The translations under genes and the position numbers were made by a program. 58,935 nucleotides of DNA from JBCFAY01 sp038562375 (GTDB taxonomy: Bacteria; Bacillota; Clostridia; Christensenellales; CAG-138), in NCBI GenBank assembly GCA_038562375.1, contig JBCFAY010000021.1, positions 1-58,935 of the forward strand, written 5' to 3'. This document shows positions 33,401 to 41,974 of this stretch, in pieces (positions within the stretch are counted from its first letter, which is position 1; each line of letters begins with the position of its first letter). The notes under the pieces were generated by a model. That model saw only the letters and a list, made by a program, of their open reading frames with translations. It did not search any database and had not been told where the DNA came from.

Positions 33401-33867
33401 ATCGCGTAGGCTTCGCCGTCCCTCCCGTCGAGGAGCATCGTCGGAATGTCGCCCGCAAGGCAGGCGGACAGGCAGATGAGCCCCTCCCTATACTCCTCAA
33501 GAAGGTCGTAATCGATGCGCGGGCGATAATAGAACCCCTCCAGAAACGCCTTGGAGGAAAGCGCCATCAGGTTCTTATAGCCCGTTTTGTTCTTCGCGAG
33601 CAATATGAGGTGCGCGTTCTCGCGCATCCCGGCCTTTTCGGCCCGCGAGCGCGGAGCGACGTACGTCTCGATGCCGAGGATCGGTTTGATGCCCTGCGCC
33701 TTGCATTCCTTATAGAAATCGACCACGCCGTACATCGCGCCGTGATCCGTGATCGCCAGCGCGTCCATGTCGAGCGCCTTGGCGCGCGCGACAAGATCCT
33801 TGATGCGCGCCGCGCCGTCAAGCAAACTATACTGCGTATGAACATGCAGATGCACAAAGCGGTCCAC
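30412..33867 (-). CDS. dnaE: DNA polymerase III alpha subunit, DnaE type
   Basis: A 1151-residue replicative polymerase. The N-terminal PHP domain begins V-H-L-H-V-H-T-Q-Y-S-L-L-D-G at residues 4-17. The catalytic aspartates are in P-D-F-D-V-D-F-C near 395, with G-P-G-R-G-S-G-A-G-S upstream. A helix-hairpin-helix region follows, then a C-terminal OB domain (V-M-L-G-G-I-V-T near 985) and a short tail. I start at the GTG at 33867, which follows GGGGGAAC; the frame is open upstream but overlaps crh. Length is normal for DnaE1-type enzymes. Confidence 0.95.
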   Translation of the reverse strand: MDRFVHLHVHTQYSLLDGAARIKDLVARAKALDMDALAITDHGAMYGVVDFYKECKAQGIKPILGIETYVAPRSRAEKAGMRENAHLILLAKNKTGYKNLMALSSKAFLEGFYYRPRIDYDLLEEYREGLICLSACLAGDIPTMLLDGRDGEAYAIARRLKGAFGDDFYIELQNHGLKEQQQVLPKLIALARELGIATVATNDVHYVERGDAKAQDALLCIQTNRFMDEEDRMRMEGEEYYLKSAAEMTDALADVPEALAASAQIADKCDLTLAFGERHLPGFTAPDGKPNAEYLRELCVQGLEKKMPGADEECRKRLEYELGVIERMGFVDYFLIVWDFIHFAKTHSIEVGPGRGSGAGSLAAYCLDITDVDPIKYNLIFERFLNPDRISMPDFDVDFCFERRQQVIDYVVEKYGADHVAQIITFGTMAAKAAIRDVGRVLRMPYGDVDRIAKLVPNILNISLSEAIDYSPELKGLYTQDEPVKKLLDLALKIEGLPRHASTHAAGVVISAAPVVEFVPLQKNDESVTTQFPMGTLEELGLLKMDFLGLRTLTVIRDALTFIREGGGPEIDFSRMEFDDPEAYRMISRGDTDGVFQLESAGMRQFLTQLKPDCFEDVIAGISLFRPGPMEQIPRYIAGKNNPRAIEYRHELLRPILSTTYGCMVYQEQVMQIVRDLAGYSLGRSDLVRRAMSKKKQDVMAKEREYFVNGIVENGEIVVAGAVRNGVSASVANKIFDEMMDFASYAFNKSHAAAYAVLAYRTAYLKLHYPVEFMTALINSFVGNADKVAEYIYSCGKHSVKVLPPDINFSGARFTVEGNAMRFGLAGIRNVGESAAQSIVGERNRNGRYVDFFDFLRRVEVLNKRMLEGLIKAGCFDAMGVRRSALMAVYERAMDASAVDRKKRDQGQLSLFDIAGESAPESMSIPLPLIEEYRQEALLSMEKEATGIYLSGHPLSRYQDTLDKLAVRISDIEGQEHSAQGPKDGERVMLGGIVTAVKTKPVKSGNGLMAYATLEDMSGSIELLLFPSVLQKYSHIVSIDSAVCVSGKLSLREDQDASILVDEVVPLEKTALKQKVYIKLDERNRSRLTELKDILRRYPGDIPVILCDAAQNSKKAAPKELYINASADCMDAMKSCCGSGNVKLTAAAAPK

Positions 33868-33940
33868 GATTGTTCCCCCAAAAAACCGCGGCCAAAGCAG
33901 GCCGCTCCCAAAATTTGCTTTTAAAGACTTCGAGCCGCGC

Positions 33941-34204
33941 TCACGGCTCGAAGTCACGATCGGCGAGATTCTGCATCGTCTCCAGCGCGGCCTGTTCATC
34001 CTCGCCGGTCACGATCAGGTGAATCGTATCTCCCCTGCCGACACCCAGCGACAAAACGCCCATTATGGATTTCGCATTGACCTTTTTATTCCCCTTCTCG
34101 ATCAGCATCTGGGAAGAAAAAGCGCTTGCGGTCTGCACGAATACGGCGGCGTTGCGGGCGCGAAGCCCGTTTTCGCACTCGATGGCGATCACCTTATGTA
34201 GCAT
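33941..34204 (-). CDS. crh: Crh-like HPr paralogue lacking the phosphorylatable histidine
   Basis: An 87-residue protein of the HPr fold. In HPr the active site is H15-A-R-P-A; here it reads R15-A-R-N-A, so sugar phosphotransfer through position 15 is impossible. Ser46 is conserved (N-A-K-S-I-M-G-V), the site that HPr kinase phosphorylates in HPr and Crh. Position after rapZ-whiA matches the Bacillus locus where crh acts in catabolite control. Its ATG overlaps the whiA stop by one base (TGATG). Crh of Bacillus has Gln15; the Arg15 form is a variation on the same loss. Confidence 0.85.
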   Translation of the reverse strand: MLHKVIAIECENGLRARNAAVFVQTASAFSSQMLIEKGNKKVNAKSIMGVLSLGVGRGDTIHLIVTGEDEQAALETMQNLADRDFEP

Positions 34205-35151
34205 CAGAATTCCCCCTTTTCGATTTTAAGGTCATGAGCGATTTGCATCAATCGGTTGAGCCTGTGATTGACGCCGGACCGGCCGACGCCGCTGAGCTCG
34301 GATAGCTCCAGAAGCGACGCCTCCGGATAATTCAAGCGCAATTCAGCCATCTCCTGAAGCGGCTGGGGCAAGGACTCAAGGCCGCTCAGCCGCTTGATCG
34401 CGAGTATGCTTTCCTTTTGGCGCACCGCCGCGCGAACGGTTTTTTGAAGGTTCGCCGTCTCGCAATTGCTGGTACGGTTTACATAGTTGCGCACGTTTTT
34501 CACGACGCGCGCGCTCTCGAACTCGAGCGTGCTTCCCGACGCGCCGATAAGCGTAAGGAAGTCCGCGATCTGTTCGCCTTCTTTTAAGTATACCACAGAA
34601 CTGCCCTTGCGCAGCACCGTTTTTGCATGAAACGAAAAGCGTTCCATCATTTGCTGGAGCGCACAGGCAAACCGTTCGGAGCGGCACACGAACTCCAGAT
34701 GGTAATACCGCTTCGGGTCGCTCACGCTGCCCGCGCCGAGGAACGCCGCCCGCAAAAACGCCTTTTGCGACGCCTCGGTGTCGATCAGCGTCAGCGGGAT
34801 CCGCTCCGAGAGGCTTACGCCCTCCTCGCCGGAATTGAGCACGCCCAGCTCCACGAGCATACTGTACACGGCCTCTCCGGTGAACTTGACGACGATGTTG
34901 CGCGCGTTGAGCCGATCCCGCTCCAAAAGTGCCACCGAGGCGTCGATCTGGTACAGCGTGGAGCCGGTCTGCGCGATGAGCTTGCCCACGGCGTGGTTCT
35001 CCGTCGTGAACTGGAGGCCCATTCTGCCGGCGCGCTCCAAAGTAAGCGAGCCGGCGGCGTTAACAAACGCCATCAGCATCGCGCGCTTTTCCTCTCTCGT
35101 GCGCACGCGCGCCTTTGCAAGCTCGTCCTTTGTGAGCGAAGAAAAGGACAA
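34204..35151 (-). CDS. whiA: DNA-binding regulator WhiA
   Basis: A 315-residue protein with an N-terminal degenerate LAGLIDADG-like domain (about 20-195) and a C-terminal helix-turn-helix (L-L-E-L-S-E-L-S-G-V-G-R-S-G-V-N-H-R-L near 280). WhiA controls sporulation genes in actinomycetes and affects division and metabolism in Firmicutes. The start is a TTG at 35151, supported by AAGGAG 6 bases upstream, which overlaps the end of rapZ. It is tightly coupled to rapZ and crh. Confidence 0.94.
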   Translation of the reverse strand: MSFSSLTKDELAKARVRTREEKRAMLMAFVNAAGSLTLERAGRMGLQFTTENHAVGKLIAQTGSTLYQIDASVALLERDRLNARNIVVKFTGEAVYSMLVELGVLNSGEEGVSLSERIPLTLIDTEASQKAFLRAAFLGAGSVSDPKRYYHLEFVCRSERFACALQQMMERFSFHAKTVLRKGSSVVYLKEGEQIADFLTLIGASGSTLEFESARVVKNVRNYVNRTSNCETANLQKTVRAAVRQKESILAIKRLSGLESLPQPLQEMAELRLNYPEASLLELSELSGVGRSGVNHRLNRLMQIAHDLKIEKGEF

Positions 35152-35153
35152 TT

Positions 35154-36047
35154 CTAGCTCCTTTCGCCCTCGTTGAAGCGCTCGGAAATCTCCGCCGCCT
35201 CGCTCTTAAAATCGCGGTGCATCAACAGCACCGAGTATTTCCCCTTCATGCGCTGATACAGATCGTTCGTCATAGAGACCGAGCGATGCCTGCCGCCCGT
35301 GCATCCGATCGCCACCATCAGACGGTGCTTGCCCTGCTCGATGAACCTGGGGATCAGCGTGACGAGCATATTTTCCACCACGCCGAGGAATATCGGCACC
35401 GCCTCATCCGCGAATACGAAATCGCGGACGGGCTGGTCGAGGCCCGACAGACAGCGCAGCTCCGGCTCGTAAAACGGATTCGGGGAAAACCGCGCGTCGA
35501 GCACGACGTCCGCCTCGAACGGCACGCCGCGCTTGTATCCAAAGCTCATGAAGATCAGCGTGAACGGCTGCGCCTGCGGCTCCCCGAGCAGCTCCTCGAG
35601 CCTCCTTGAGAGCTCTAGCGGCCGATAGTCCGACGTATCGATGATAAACCGGGCGCGGTCGCGAAGCTCCTGCAGCATTTCCCGCTCGAGCTGTATCCCG
35701 CTCTTGATGCTCTCGTGCCCGCTCAAAGGATGCCTCCGGCGCGTTTCGTTATAGCGGCGTTCGAGCACATCGTCGCGGCAGTCCAAAAACAGGATGTCGT
35801 AATCGACATCCGCCTCGCGGATCGTCTTGATGCTCTGAAGCCCGTTCTTCTTGAGCGCGCTCTCGCGGCTGTCCATCACGATCGCGGCGCGCGCGATGGG
35901 CGGATCCGCCTTTTTGCAGAGCTTGATAAAGTCCCTCAGCATGCCGGTCGGGAGGTTGTCCACACAATAGTAGCCCATATCCTCGAGCTTTCGGAGCGCC
36001 TGGGATTTCCCCGCGCCCGAGAGCCCCGTAATGATCAGCAGGTACAT
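35154..36047 (-). CDS. rapZ: RapZ-family nucleotide-binding protein (YvcJ)
   Basis: A 297-residue P-loop protein. Walker A G-L-S-G-A-G-K-S is at 8-15, Y-C-V-D-N-L-P near 27-33, and the C-terminal domain has D-V-V-L-D-A-R-F and G-C-T-G-G-R-H-R-S near 247-255, the ligand-binding loop of RapZ. In E. coli RapZ tunes amino-sugar synthesis through small RNAs; in Bacillus the homologue YvcJ has other, less clear roles. The ATG at 36047 has GGAG 7 bases upstream and lies 4 bases after the murB stop. Confidence 0.94.
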   Translation of the reverse strand: MYLLIITGLSGAGKSQALRKLEDMGYYCVDNLPTGMLRDFIKLCKKADPPIARAAIVMDSRESALKKNGLQSIKTIREADVDYDILFLDCRDDVLERRYNETRRRHPLSGHESIKSGIQLEREMLQELRDRARFIIDTSDYRPLELSRRLEELLGEPQAQPFTLIFMSFGYKRGVPFEADVVLDARFSPNPFYEPELRCLSGLDQPVRDFVFADEAVPIFLGVVENMLVTLIPRFIEQGKHRLMVAIGCTGGRHRSVSMTNDLYQRMKGKYSVLLMHRDFKSEAAEISERFNEGERS

Positions 36048-36051
36048 ATCG

Positions 36052-36951
36052 CTACTCCTTGCCGATGATCTTGATCTCCGGTTCTAAAAAAACGCCGCTG
36101 TTCTCAAATACGTGTTTTTGCACGCGCCGGATGAGTTCCAGGATATCCGAAGCCGTCGCGTTCCCGCGGTTGATGATAAACCCCGCGTGCAGCGTGCTCA
36201 CCTGTGCGTCGCCCACGCTCTCGCCCTTGAGCCCCGCCTGCTCGATCAGGACGCCCGCGAAATACCCTTCGGGCCGCTTAAACGTACTGCCCGCGCTCGC
36301 GAACGTCAGCGGCTGCTTCTCGCGGCGCCTTCGCATATAGTCCGCCTGCCGCCCGACCGCGTCGCCGTCGTCCGGCGAAAGCCGGAAGGCCGCCTCCAAA
36401 ACGATGCACGAGGGCGCGGCGTAGGCGCTCGTGCGGTAGCCCATGTCGCCCGCTTTTACTTCAAGCGTTTCCTCGCGGCCGTTTTGGATCACGCGCACGC
36501 TCTTTATAACGTCGCTCAATTGCCCGCCGTAAGCGCCCGCGTTCATCGCGACCGCGCCGCCCACCGTCCCCGGGATGCCCGCCGCCCATTCAAGGCCCAT
36601 GTACCCGGACTTGAGCGCGAAATTCGCGAGCGCGCTCAGGGATTGTCCCGCGCCCGCGCGGAAGACGTCCCCCTGCCTCGCGATCCCGCCCATGCGCTCG
36701 TCAAAGCGGATCACGAGCGCGTCGATCCCGCCGTCCCGCACCAGAAGATTCGAGCCGTTGCCGACGATGTACCAGGGGACGCCGCAATCCTCGCACGCGA
36801 AAAGCGCAAGCGCGATCTGCTTCGGATCGTTTGGAAAGAGCATCAGCTTCGCGTTGCCGCCCGCGCGGAACGTCGTGTAGCGGCGCATCGGCACGTCGCG
36901 CTCTATCGCACAGTCCCGCAAAGCCTCGTAAAGCCGCTGAAAATCCGCCAT
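36052..36951 (-). CDS. murB: UDP-N-acetylenolpyruvoylglucosamine reductase
   Basis: A 299-residue FAD enzyme that makes UDP-MurNAc for peptidoglycan. The FAD-binding segments are R-Y-T-T-F-R-A-G-G-N-A near 24-34 and V-G-N-G-S-N-L-L near 62. Later come E-W-A-A-G-I-P-G-T-V-G-G near 120, A-G-S-T-F-K-R-P (catalytic serine region) near 222 and the C-terminal glutamate in F-L-E-P-E-I. It lacks the extra domain of E. coli MurB, as usual in Firmicutes (type II). GGAGG precedes the ATG. It heads the murB-rapZ-whiA-crh-dnaE group. Confidence 0.96.
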   Translation of the reverse strand: MADFQRLYEALRDCAIERDVPMRRYTTFRAGGNAKLMLFPNDPKQIALALFACEDCGVPWYIVGNGSNLLVRDGGIDALVIRFDERMGGIARQGDVFRAGAGQSLSALANFALKSGYMGLEWAAGIPGTVGGAVAMNAGAYGGQLSDVIKSVRVIQNGREETLEVKAGDMGYRTSAYAAPSCIVLEAAFRLSPDDGDAVGRQADYMRRRREKQPLTFASAGSTFKRPEGYFAGVLIEQAGLKGESVGDAQVSTLHAGFIINRGNATASDILELIRRVQKHVFENSGVFLEPEIKIIGKE

Positions 36952-36988
36952 CTGCCCCTCCCCGGCGCACCCTTTGTTTGCTTCAATA

Positions 36989-38119
36989 TTACCTTATTTT
37001 TATATCCGGTTCAAGCTCTATTAGCCTCTCCTCGAACTCCTTCGCCCCAAACGCGTCTCCCGAAAGCGCCCGATTGGCCGCCTCGTAGAGCGTGTCGCGA
37101 TACCTTTTATAGAGGAACGCGTTGGGCGCCACGGGCGCTTCGAGCATTTTGGCTATGGATTGGAGCACCTCCAGATCGTATTTGGGCGCTGCCGCGAGCG
37201 CCGTGGCCGGGAAGGCCCCGATATCCGCGAGCGTCGCCTGCGCTTCCTCGCTCAGCATCAGTTGAATAAACTCCAGCGCGTAGGGAACCTTTTGCGGTTC
37301 CGTGCTTTTGTTGATCCCAAGCAGCTGCACGAGCGTTGTGAATCCGTCCAAAATGCGGATCTCGTACGTGAATCCCTTGTTGTTCTCAAGGCTCCGCTGC
37401 AGGTCGCCCGCCGCCCGCGCGTCGGCGATCGCCAGCGCGGCGCGCTTGTTCAGAAAATCCTCGTAGGGCGCGACGGGCGCGTCCAGGCCCCAATACGCCG
37501 CCATGACCGCGTCCCCCGCAAGCCCTGAAATCTTCACGCGCTTCTTCCCGCGCTCAAACGTCATGCTCTGCTGCGCGCCTGAAAGCCACTCCGAGTCCAC
37601 CGCGGCAGGCAGCACTTGATTGCGCTCCTGCAAGATCTGGGAATTGGCGAGCAGGCAATAGCCCGAAACCGCATAAGGTACGGCGTACAGTCCTTTGTCC
37701 CGCCCGACGTCGTTGAGGTTTCCGACGTACCGCGGGGTTTCCAGATCGAGTTCGAGCAGGCCTTCCGAATCCGTATAGCCCGCCGGAAAGGAATAGATGT
37801 CCGGGGACTCGCCGCGCGAAAGCCTCCCCGCCGCCTCTTCCGCCGTCATGGAAAGCACCTCGAAGTAAATTCCAACGTGTTTTTTTTCGATCTTGCGCGA
37901 CCATTGCGCGAGGTAGTTCCCGAAGCTGCCCTTGTAAGGCTTAAATCCCACGATGTGCCACACCCGGACGATGCCCGAGTACGGCTCCGGCGACGGCTGC
38001 ATCCATTCGGTATACTGATTTCGGGGCAATGCCTTTTGGAGGAATATCGGCGCCAGCAGCACAAATGCAAGCACCACCGCGAACATCACGGCGGCGAACG
38101 CGCCCTTCAAACCCCTCAT
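36989..38119 (-). CDS. Membrane-anchored extracellular solute-binding protein
   Basis: A 376-residue protein with an N-terminal signal anchor (about 7-28) and no lipobox. The rest has the two-lobed architecture of family 1 solute-binding proteins: G-I-V-R-V-W-H near 50, S-P-D-I-Y-S-F-P near 107, G-L-Y-A-V-P-Y near 143 and a C-terminal helix with A-L-E-F-I-Q-L-M-L-S. No transporter genes are adjacent, so it may serve a distant ABC system or act as a sensor. The ATG at 38119 fits GGGGG at 6 bases better than 38125. Confidence 0.72.
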   Translation of the reverse strand: MRGLKGAFAAVMFAVVLAFVLLAPIFLQKALPRNQYTEWMQPSPEPYSGIVRVWHIVGFKPYKGSFGNYLAQWSRKIEKKHVGIYFEVLSMTAEEAAGRLSRGESPDIYSFPAGYTDSEGLLELDLETPRYVGNLNDVGRDKGLYAVPYAVSGYCLLANSQILQERNQVLPAAVDSEWLSGAQQSMTFERGKKRVKISGLAGDAVMAAYWGLDAPVAPYEDFLNKRAALAIADARAAGDLQRSLENNKGFTYEIRILDGFTTLVQLLGINKSTEPQKVPYALEFIQLMLSEEAQATLADIGAFPATALAAAPKYDLEVLQSIAKMLEAPVAPNAFLYKRYRDTLYEAANRALSGDAFGAKEFEERLIELEPDIKIR

Positions 38120-38318
38120 ATCCATCCCCCGCCAACGTTATTATTACTATTGTATGGGGATTAGCCGCGACAAAGCACCGGATGCGGATGAGTTCAAGGT
38201 TGGTACATATGGATCGATGAAAAAATAGAAAAGCGTATTGATCAATATGCTCAATGCAATTCGTTTTTCAAAAAGTAAAAAGATAAAGATAATGGGTAGA
38301 TTAGAAGTGTTTTGATAC

Positions 38319-38353
38319 AAGAAAGCGAGGGCAATTGCCTTCGCTTTCTTTCA
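38319..38353. terminator. Terminator after plsY
   Basis: A 14-bp stem (AAGAAAGCGAGGGC with one G-T pair) closes on AATT. On the minus strand it ends the der-plsY transcript; the T-rich outer arms make it roughly symmetrical. Confidence 0.65.
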
Positions 38354-38399
38354 GTCATGCTTGTCTTATGTCACCGCTCTTAACACCTCAAGGGTATTT

Positions 38400-39020
38400 C
38401 TACCCCTCCTGATCGTGCTTCTTGCTTTTTGACGTCTGAAAGAGCTTGCTTTCCTGGCCTTTAAATATACGCTCTATGTTCTCCCGGTGCCGTATCACGA
38501 TGAGCACCAGCAGCAGCCCGACAAATATCAGGCGCACGACCTCCCCCCAGTGGAAGGCGATCGAGAGCGCGAAGAATATCGCCATCCCGACCAGCGAACC
38601 GAGCGAGACCATCTTTGTCGCGAATATGACCCCGAACGTGACGACGGTGATGATGGCCGCGTGCAGCGGGGATATGACCCAGAGTATCCCAAGCGTCGAG
38701 GCCACGCCTTTGCCGCCCCTGAACCCGAAGAACGCGGGATAGTCGTGCCCGAGCACGGTCCCGAGCCCGCATAGGTATCCGCCGATCTCCCCGCCGATCC
38801 AGCGGCCGATAAACACGGACAACACGCCCTTGATCAGGTCGCCGACGAACGTCACCGAGCCGGACTTCATGCCGAACACACGAAGCATATTGGTCGTACC
38901 GGCGTTTCCGCTCCCGTGATGGCGGATATCGTCCTTGTAGACCATCCGGCTGATAAGCACGGACGTTTGGAAGTTTCCCAGTAAATATCCGATTGCGATG
39001 CAGATTGCGTATTCCAACAC
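38400..39020 (-). CDS. plsY: Glycerol-3-phosphate acyltransferase PlsY
   Basis: A 206-residue membrane enzyme that transfers acyl chains from acyl-phosphate to glycerol 3-phosphate, the first step in phospholipid synthesis. Five or more membrane helices are visible. The three conserved motifs appear as H-G-S-G-N-A-G-T-T-N near 35-44, G-H-D-Y-P-A-F-F-G-F-R-G-G-K-G-V-A-S near 92-109, and a later S-L-A/G-S-L-V-G segment. The start is a GTG at 39020 with AAAGGAG upstream. It follows der, as in many Clostridia. Confidence 0.95.
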   Translation of the reverse strand: MLEYAICIAIGYLLGNFQTSVLISRMVYKDDIRHHGSGNAGTTNMLRVFGMKSGSVTFVGDLIKGVLSVFIGRWIGGEIGGYLCGLGTVLGHDYPAFFGFRGGKGVASTLGILWVISPLHAAIITVVTFGVIFATKMVSLGSLVGMAIFFALSIAFHWGEVVRLIFVGLLLVLIVIRHRENIERIFKGQESKLFQTSKSKKHDQEG

Positions 39021-39092
39021 TCGATTGCTCCTTTGTAAAAATACGATTTCGCGGCTGCGGGCGCTTCATCAAAGTCTACATTTTCCGCCGAA

Positions 39093-40427
39093 TTATCCCG
39101 GCGCGTCGCCGTCCTTTTGTTTGCTTCGTACGATCAGCCTTATCGGCGTCATGTTCAAGTCAAAGGATTTACGGATATAGTTTTCAAGATACCTCTTGTA
39201 GGAAAAATGCATGATCTCGGAATCGTTGACAAACAGAACGAACGTCGGCGGGTTCGTGGCCGCCTGCGTGGCGTAATAGATCTTGAGCCTTTTGCCCTTG
39301 TCGGACGGCGGCTCGGTGATCGTGACCGCCTCGCCGACGATATCGTTGAGCGTGCCCGTCGAGATGCGCCTGCTGTTCTGCTCGAACGCCGCGTCCGCGA
39401 GCTCGATCACGCGGGGGACGCGCTGGCCTGACTTCGCGGAGATGAACAGCATCGGAACGTAGCTCATAAACGCGAGGTCGACGGCGAGCGTTTTTTTGAA
39501 CCGGTCCATCGTGTGGGTGTCCTTCTCGATCAGATCCCATTTGTTGACGACAAGCACCGAGGCCTTGCCCTCCTCGTGCACGTAGCCCGCGATGCGTACG
39601 TCCTGCTCGCTCAGGCCGTCCTTCGCGTCGATCACGATCAAAACCACGTCCGCGCGGCGGATGGCGCCGAGCGAACGGATCACGCTGTATCGTTCGACCG
39701 ATTCGTCCTCGATCGCGCGCTTGCGGCGGATGCCGGCGGTATCGATCAGGGTATAGGGTCTGCCCTGGTACTCGAACGGCGTGTCGATGGCGTCGCGCGT
39801 CGTGCCGGGAATATCGCTCACGATCGCGCGCTCCTGCCCCAGCAGCGCGTTGACGAGGCTCGATTTGCCGACGTTCGGCTTGCCGACGACCGCGATGGCC
39901 ACCGAGCCTTCGCGCTCCGAATCCTGCTGCTCGGGGAAATGGCCGACGATTTCATCGAGCAGGTCGCCAAGCCCCAGCCCCTGTTCCGCCGAAATGGTGA
40001 TCGGGTTGCCGATGCCCAGGGAGAAAAAGTCGTAGGCCGATTCCTCATATTTGGCGTGGTCGACCTTGTTCACGGCGAGCACCACGGGCTTTTTGCTGCG
40101 CCTTAAAAGGTGCGCGACCTCCTCGTCCGCGGGCGTCAACCCTTCCCTGCCGTCGACGAGGAAGAGGATCACGTCCGCCGTCTCGATCGCGAGTTCGGCC
40201 TGCTTGCGCATCTGAGCGCCGATCACGTCGTCGCGCACCGGCTCGATGCCGCCCGTATCGATCAGAGTAAAATCGTGGTTGAGCCACTGCGCGTCCGCAT
40301 AGATACGGTCGCGCGTCACGCCCGGCGTATCCTCGACGATCGCGATCCGCCTGCCGACGACTTTGTTGAAAAACGTGGACTTTCCCACGTTCGGGCGGCC
40401 TACCACCGCAACCAGGGGCTTTGCCAT
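39093..40427 (-). CDS. der: Ribosome assembly GTPase Der (EngA)
   Basis: A 444-residue protein with two consecutive GTPase domains and a KH-like C-terminal domain, needed for 50S subunit assembly. Domain 1 has G-R-P-N-V-G-K-S-T at 9-17 and D-T-G-G; domain 2 has G-K-P-N-V-G-K-S-S near 183 and D-T-A-G, with N-K-V-D and N-K-W-D specificity motifs. The C-terminal part contains the R-L-K-I-Y-Y-A-T-Q segment. The ATG at 40427 has GGAGG 5 bases upstream, which excludes the longer frame. Confidence 0.97.
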   Translation of the reverse strand: MAKPLVAVVGRPNVGKSTFFNKVVGRRIAIVEDTPGVTRDRIYADAQWLNHDFTLIDTGGIEPVRDDVIGAQMRKQAELAIETADVILFLVDGREGLTPADEEVAHLLRRSKKPVVLAVNKVDHAKYEESAYDFFSLGIGNPITISAEQGLGLGDLLDEIVGHFPEQQDSEREGSVAIAVVGKPNVGKSSLVNALLGQERAIVSDIPGTTRDAIDTPFEYQGRPYTLIDTAGIRRKRAIEDESVERYSVIRSLGAIRRADVVLIVIDAKDGLSEQDVRIAGYVHEEGKASVLVVNKWDLIEKDTHTMDRFKKTLAVDLAFMSYVPMLFISAKSGQRVPRVIELADAAFEQNSRRISTGTLNDIVGEAVTITEPPSDKGKRLKIYYATQAATNPPTFVLFVNDSEIMHFSYKRYLENYIRKSFDLNMTPIRLIVRSKQKDGDAPG

Positions 40428-40523
40428 TGAGACCTCCATACCGGGTGTAATCTATGTATGCCGTTTTCAGAACGGCTAAAACTCAATCCAATCGAAAACT
40501 CAGGTGCGCCCAACCTGCGGGCA

Positions 40524-41858
40524 CTAGCTCCCTGCAGGAGCGGGAGGCTTTGCCTTGAGGCTCTTCCAGAGCTCCCGGACAAAACGCTCGCCGTCGTTCG
40601 CGCACAACGGAACGACCCGCATACAAAGCGTCTGCTCCAGCTCGTCCTTGGTCATACCGTCCAAAAACACGTTTGCGCCCTCGCGCAGCATCGTGTGCGG
40701 GATCAAAAGCGCATCGCTCGAACGAACCTTAGGGATCCGGTCGATCAAATCCCTCGCCGTGACGAGGCCGCTCACCGTCACCGTTTCTCCGAAATAGCCG
40801 TTCGAAATCGCGTGCACGGCGGCCTTCACGCCAAAAGGCTCGAGCTTTTGAAATATCCCCTCTAAATAGGGCGCTACGCTTACGCCGCAGGCGACGTCAA
40901 CGCATACGGGCGCCGGCAGCGGGCGCATCCCCTCCAGCGCTTCGAGCGCCTCGGACTCGAACTTTCGCACCAGTCCCACGCCGTTTTCAAGCTGTGGATA
41001 CTCCTCGTAGGCGTCCTCGGCGGGTAGTTCAAGTCCGGCCTTTAGGTAGAACTCGTCCGACGCGAACACAAAGCGCGTCCCGATCGTTTTGAAAAAGCCG
41101 CTTTGGTAGCCCTCGACCAGCTTCACGGCCTGTGCCGCCTCCTCTGGCGTATGCACCCGAAGCGCGGGGAGCCCTTCGCGGTGCCGCGTCAGCCCCACCG
41201 GAACGACGGCGAGCGACTGCGCGGATGGATAGAGGCCGCCGAGGGTCTCGATCGTCTGCTTCAGCGCGTCCCCATCGTTGACGCCGGGACAGAGCACGAC
41301 CTGCGCGTGGAATTTGAGTCCTTCGCGGCGAAGCCCTTCGAGCCGTTCCAACAGCCGCCCGGCGGTGGGGTTTTTCATCATCGCGATGCGGACCTGTGGA
41401 TCCACGGCGTGCACCGAAACGTAGAGAGGGCTGACCCGCCGCCTGAGGATCCGGGCGAACTCCTCGTCGTCCACGTTGGTCAGGGTCACATAGTTGCCCA
41501 TGATCAGCGAAAGCCGCCAGTCGTCGTCCTTGACCTGCAGGGACTTGCGCACGCCCTTGGGCATCTGATCGATAAAACAGAAGACGCAGTGGTTTTTGCA
41601 GCTTCTCAAGGGGCTCATCAGGCCGCTCTCAAACGTCAGACCGAGCGGCTCATAAACGTCCTTTTCGATTTCGGCGTCATAGAGCTCCCCATCCGGCGTC
41701 TCAAGAGTCAGCGTCAGGCGCTCCTTGGCGGTCAGGTGTTCGTAATCGATCACGTCGCGGATCGGCTCCTCGTCGATCGAATGCAGAAACGTCCCCGGCA
41801 AAACGCCGATCTCGTCCGCGATCGATCCCTGATCCACCTTCACAATCCGATGCTTCAT
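40524..41858 (-). CDS. DUF512-family radical SAM protein with PDZ-like domain
   Basis: A 444-residue iron-sulfur protein found beside der in many Clostridia. Residues 1-65 are a PDZ-like domain (G-S-I-A-D-E-I-G-V-L-P-G). The radical SAM cysteine triad is C-K-N-H-C-V-F-C at 87-94. The C-terminal DUF512 domain (about 225-430) follows. It should cleave SAM at a 4Fe-4S cluster, but the substrate is unknown. AGGAGG lies 4 bases before the ATG. It is upstream of der on the same strand with a 96-base gap. Confidence 0.9.
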   Translation of the reverse strand: MKHRIVKVDQGSIADEIGVLPGTFLHSIDEEPIRDVIDYEHLTAKERLTLTLETPDGELYDAEIEKDVYEPLGLTFESGLMSPLRSCKNHCVFCFIDQMPKGVRKSLQVKDDDWRLSLIMGNYVTLTNVDDEEFARILRRRVSPLYVSVHAVDPQVRIAMMKNPTAGRLLERLEGLRREGLKFHAQVVLCPGVNDGDALKQTIETLGGLYPSAQSLAVVPVGLTRHREGLPALRVHTPEEAAQAVKLVEGYQSGFFKTIGTRFVFASDEFYLKAGLELPAEDAYEEYPQLENGVGLVRKFESEALEALEGMRPLPAPVCVDVACGVSVAPYLEGIFQKLEPFGVKAAVHAISNGYFGETVTVSGLVTARDLIDRIPKVRSSDALLIPHTMLREGANVFLDGMTKDELEQTLCMRVVPLCANDGERFVRELWKSLKAKPPAPAGS

Positions 41859-41910
41859 GCTGCCTCCTGACTAGTTTTTAATTATATCATCTAAATCAGG
41901 CGCGCACAAA

Positions 41911-41935
41911 TAAAAAACCCGGCAAAACCGCCGGG
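41911..41935 (-). terminator. Terminator of the membrane protein gene
   Basis: On the minus strand CCCGGC-6 nt-GCCGGG is followed by TTTTTTATTT. Confidence 0.85.
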
Positions 41936-41974
41936 AAAACACGGCGTTCATGCCGCCGCAAGCATATGGTTTGA

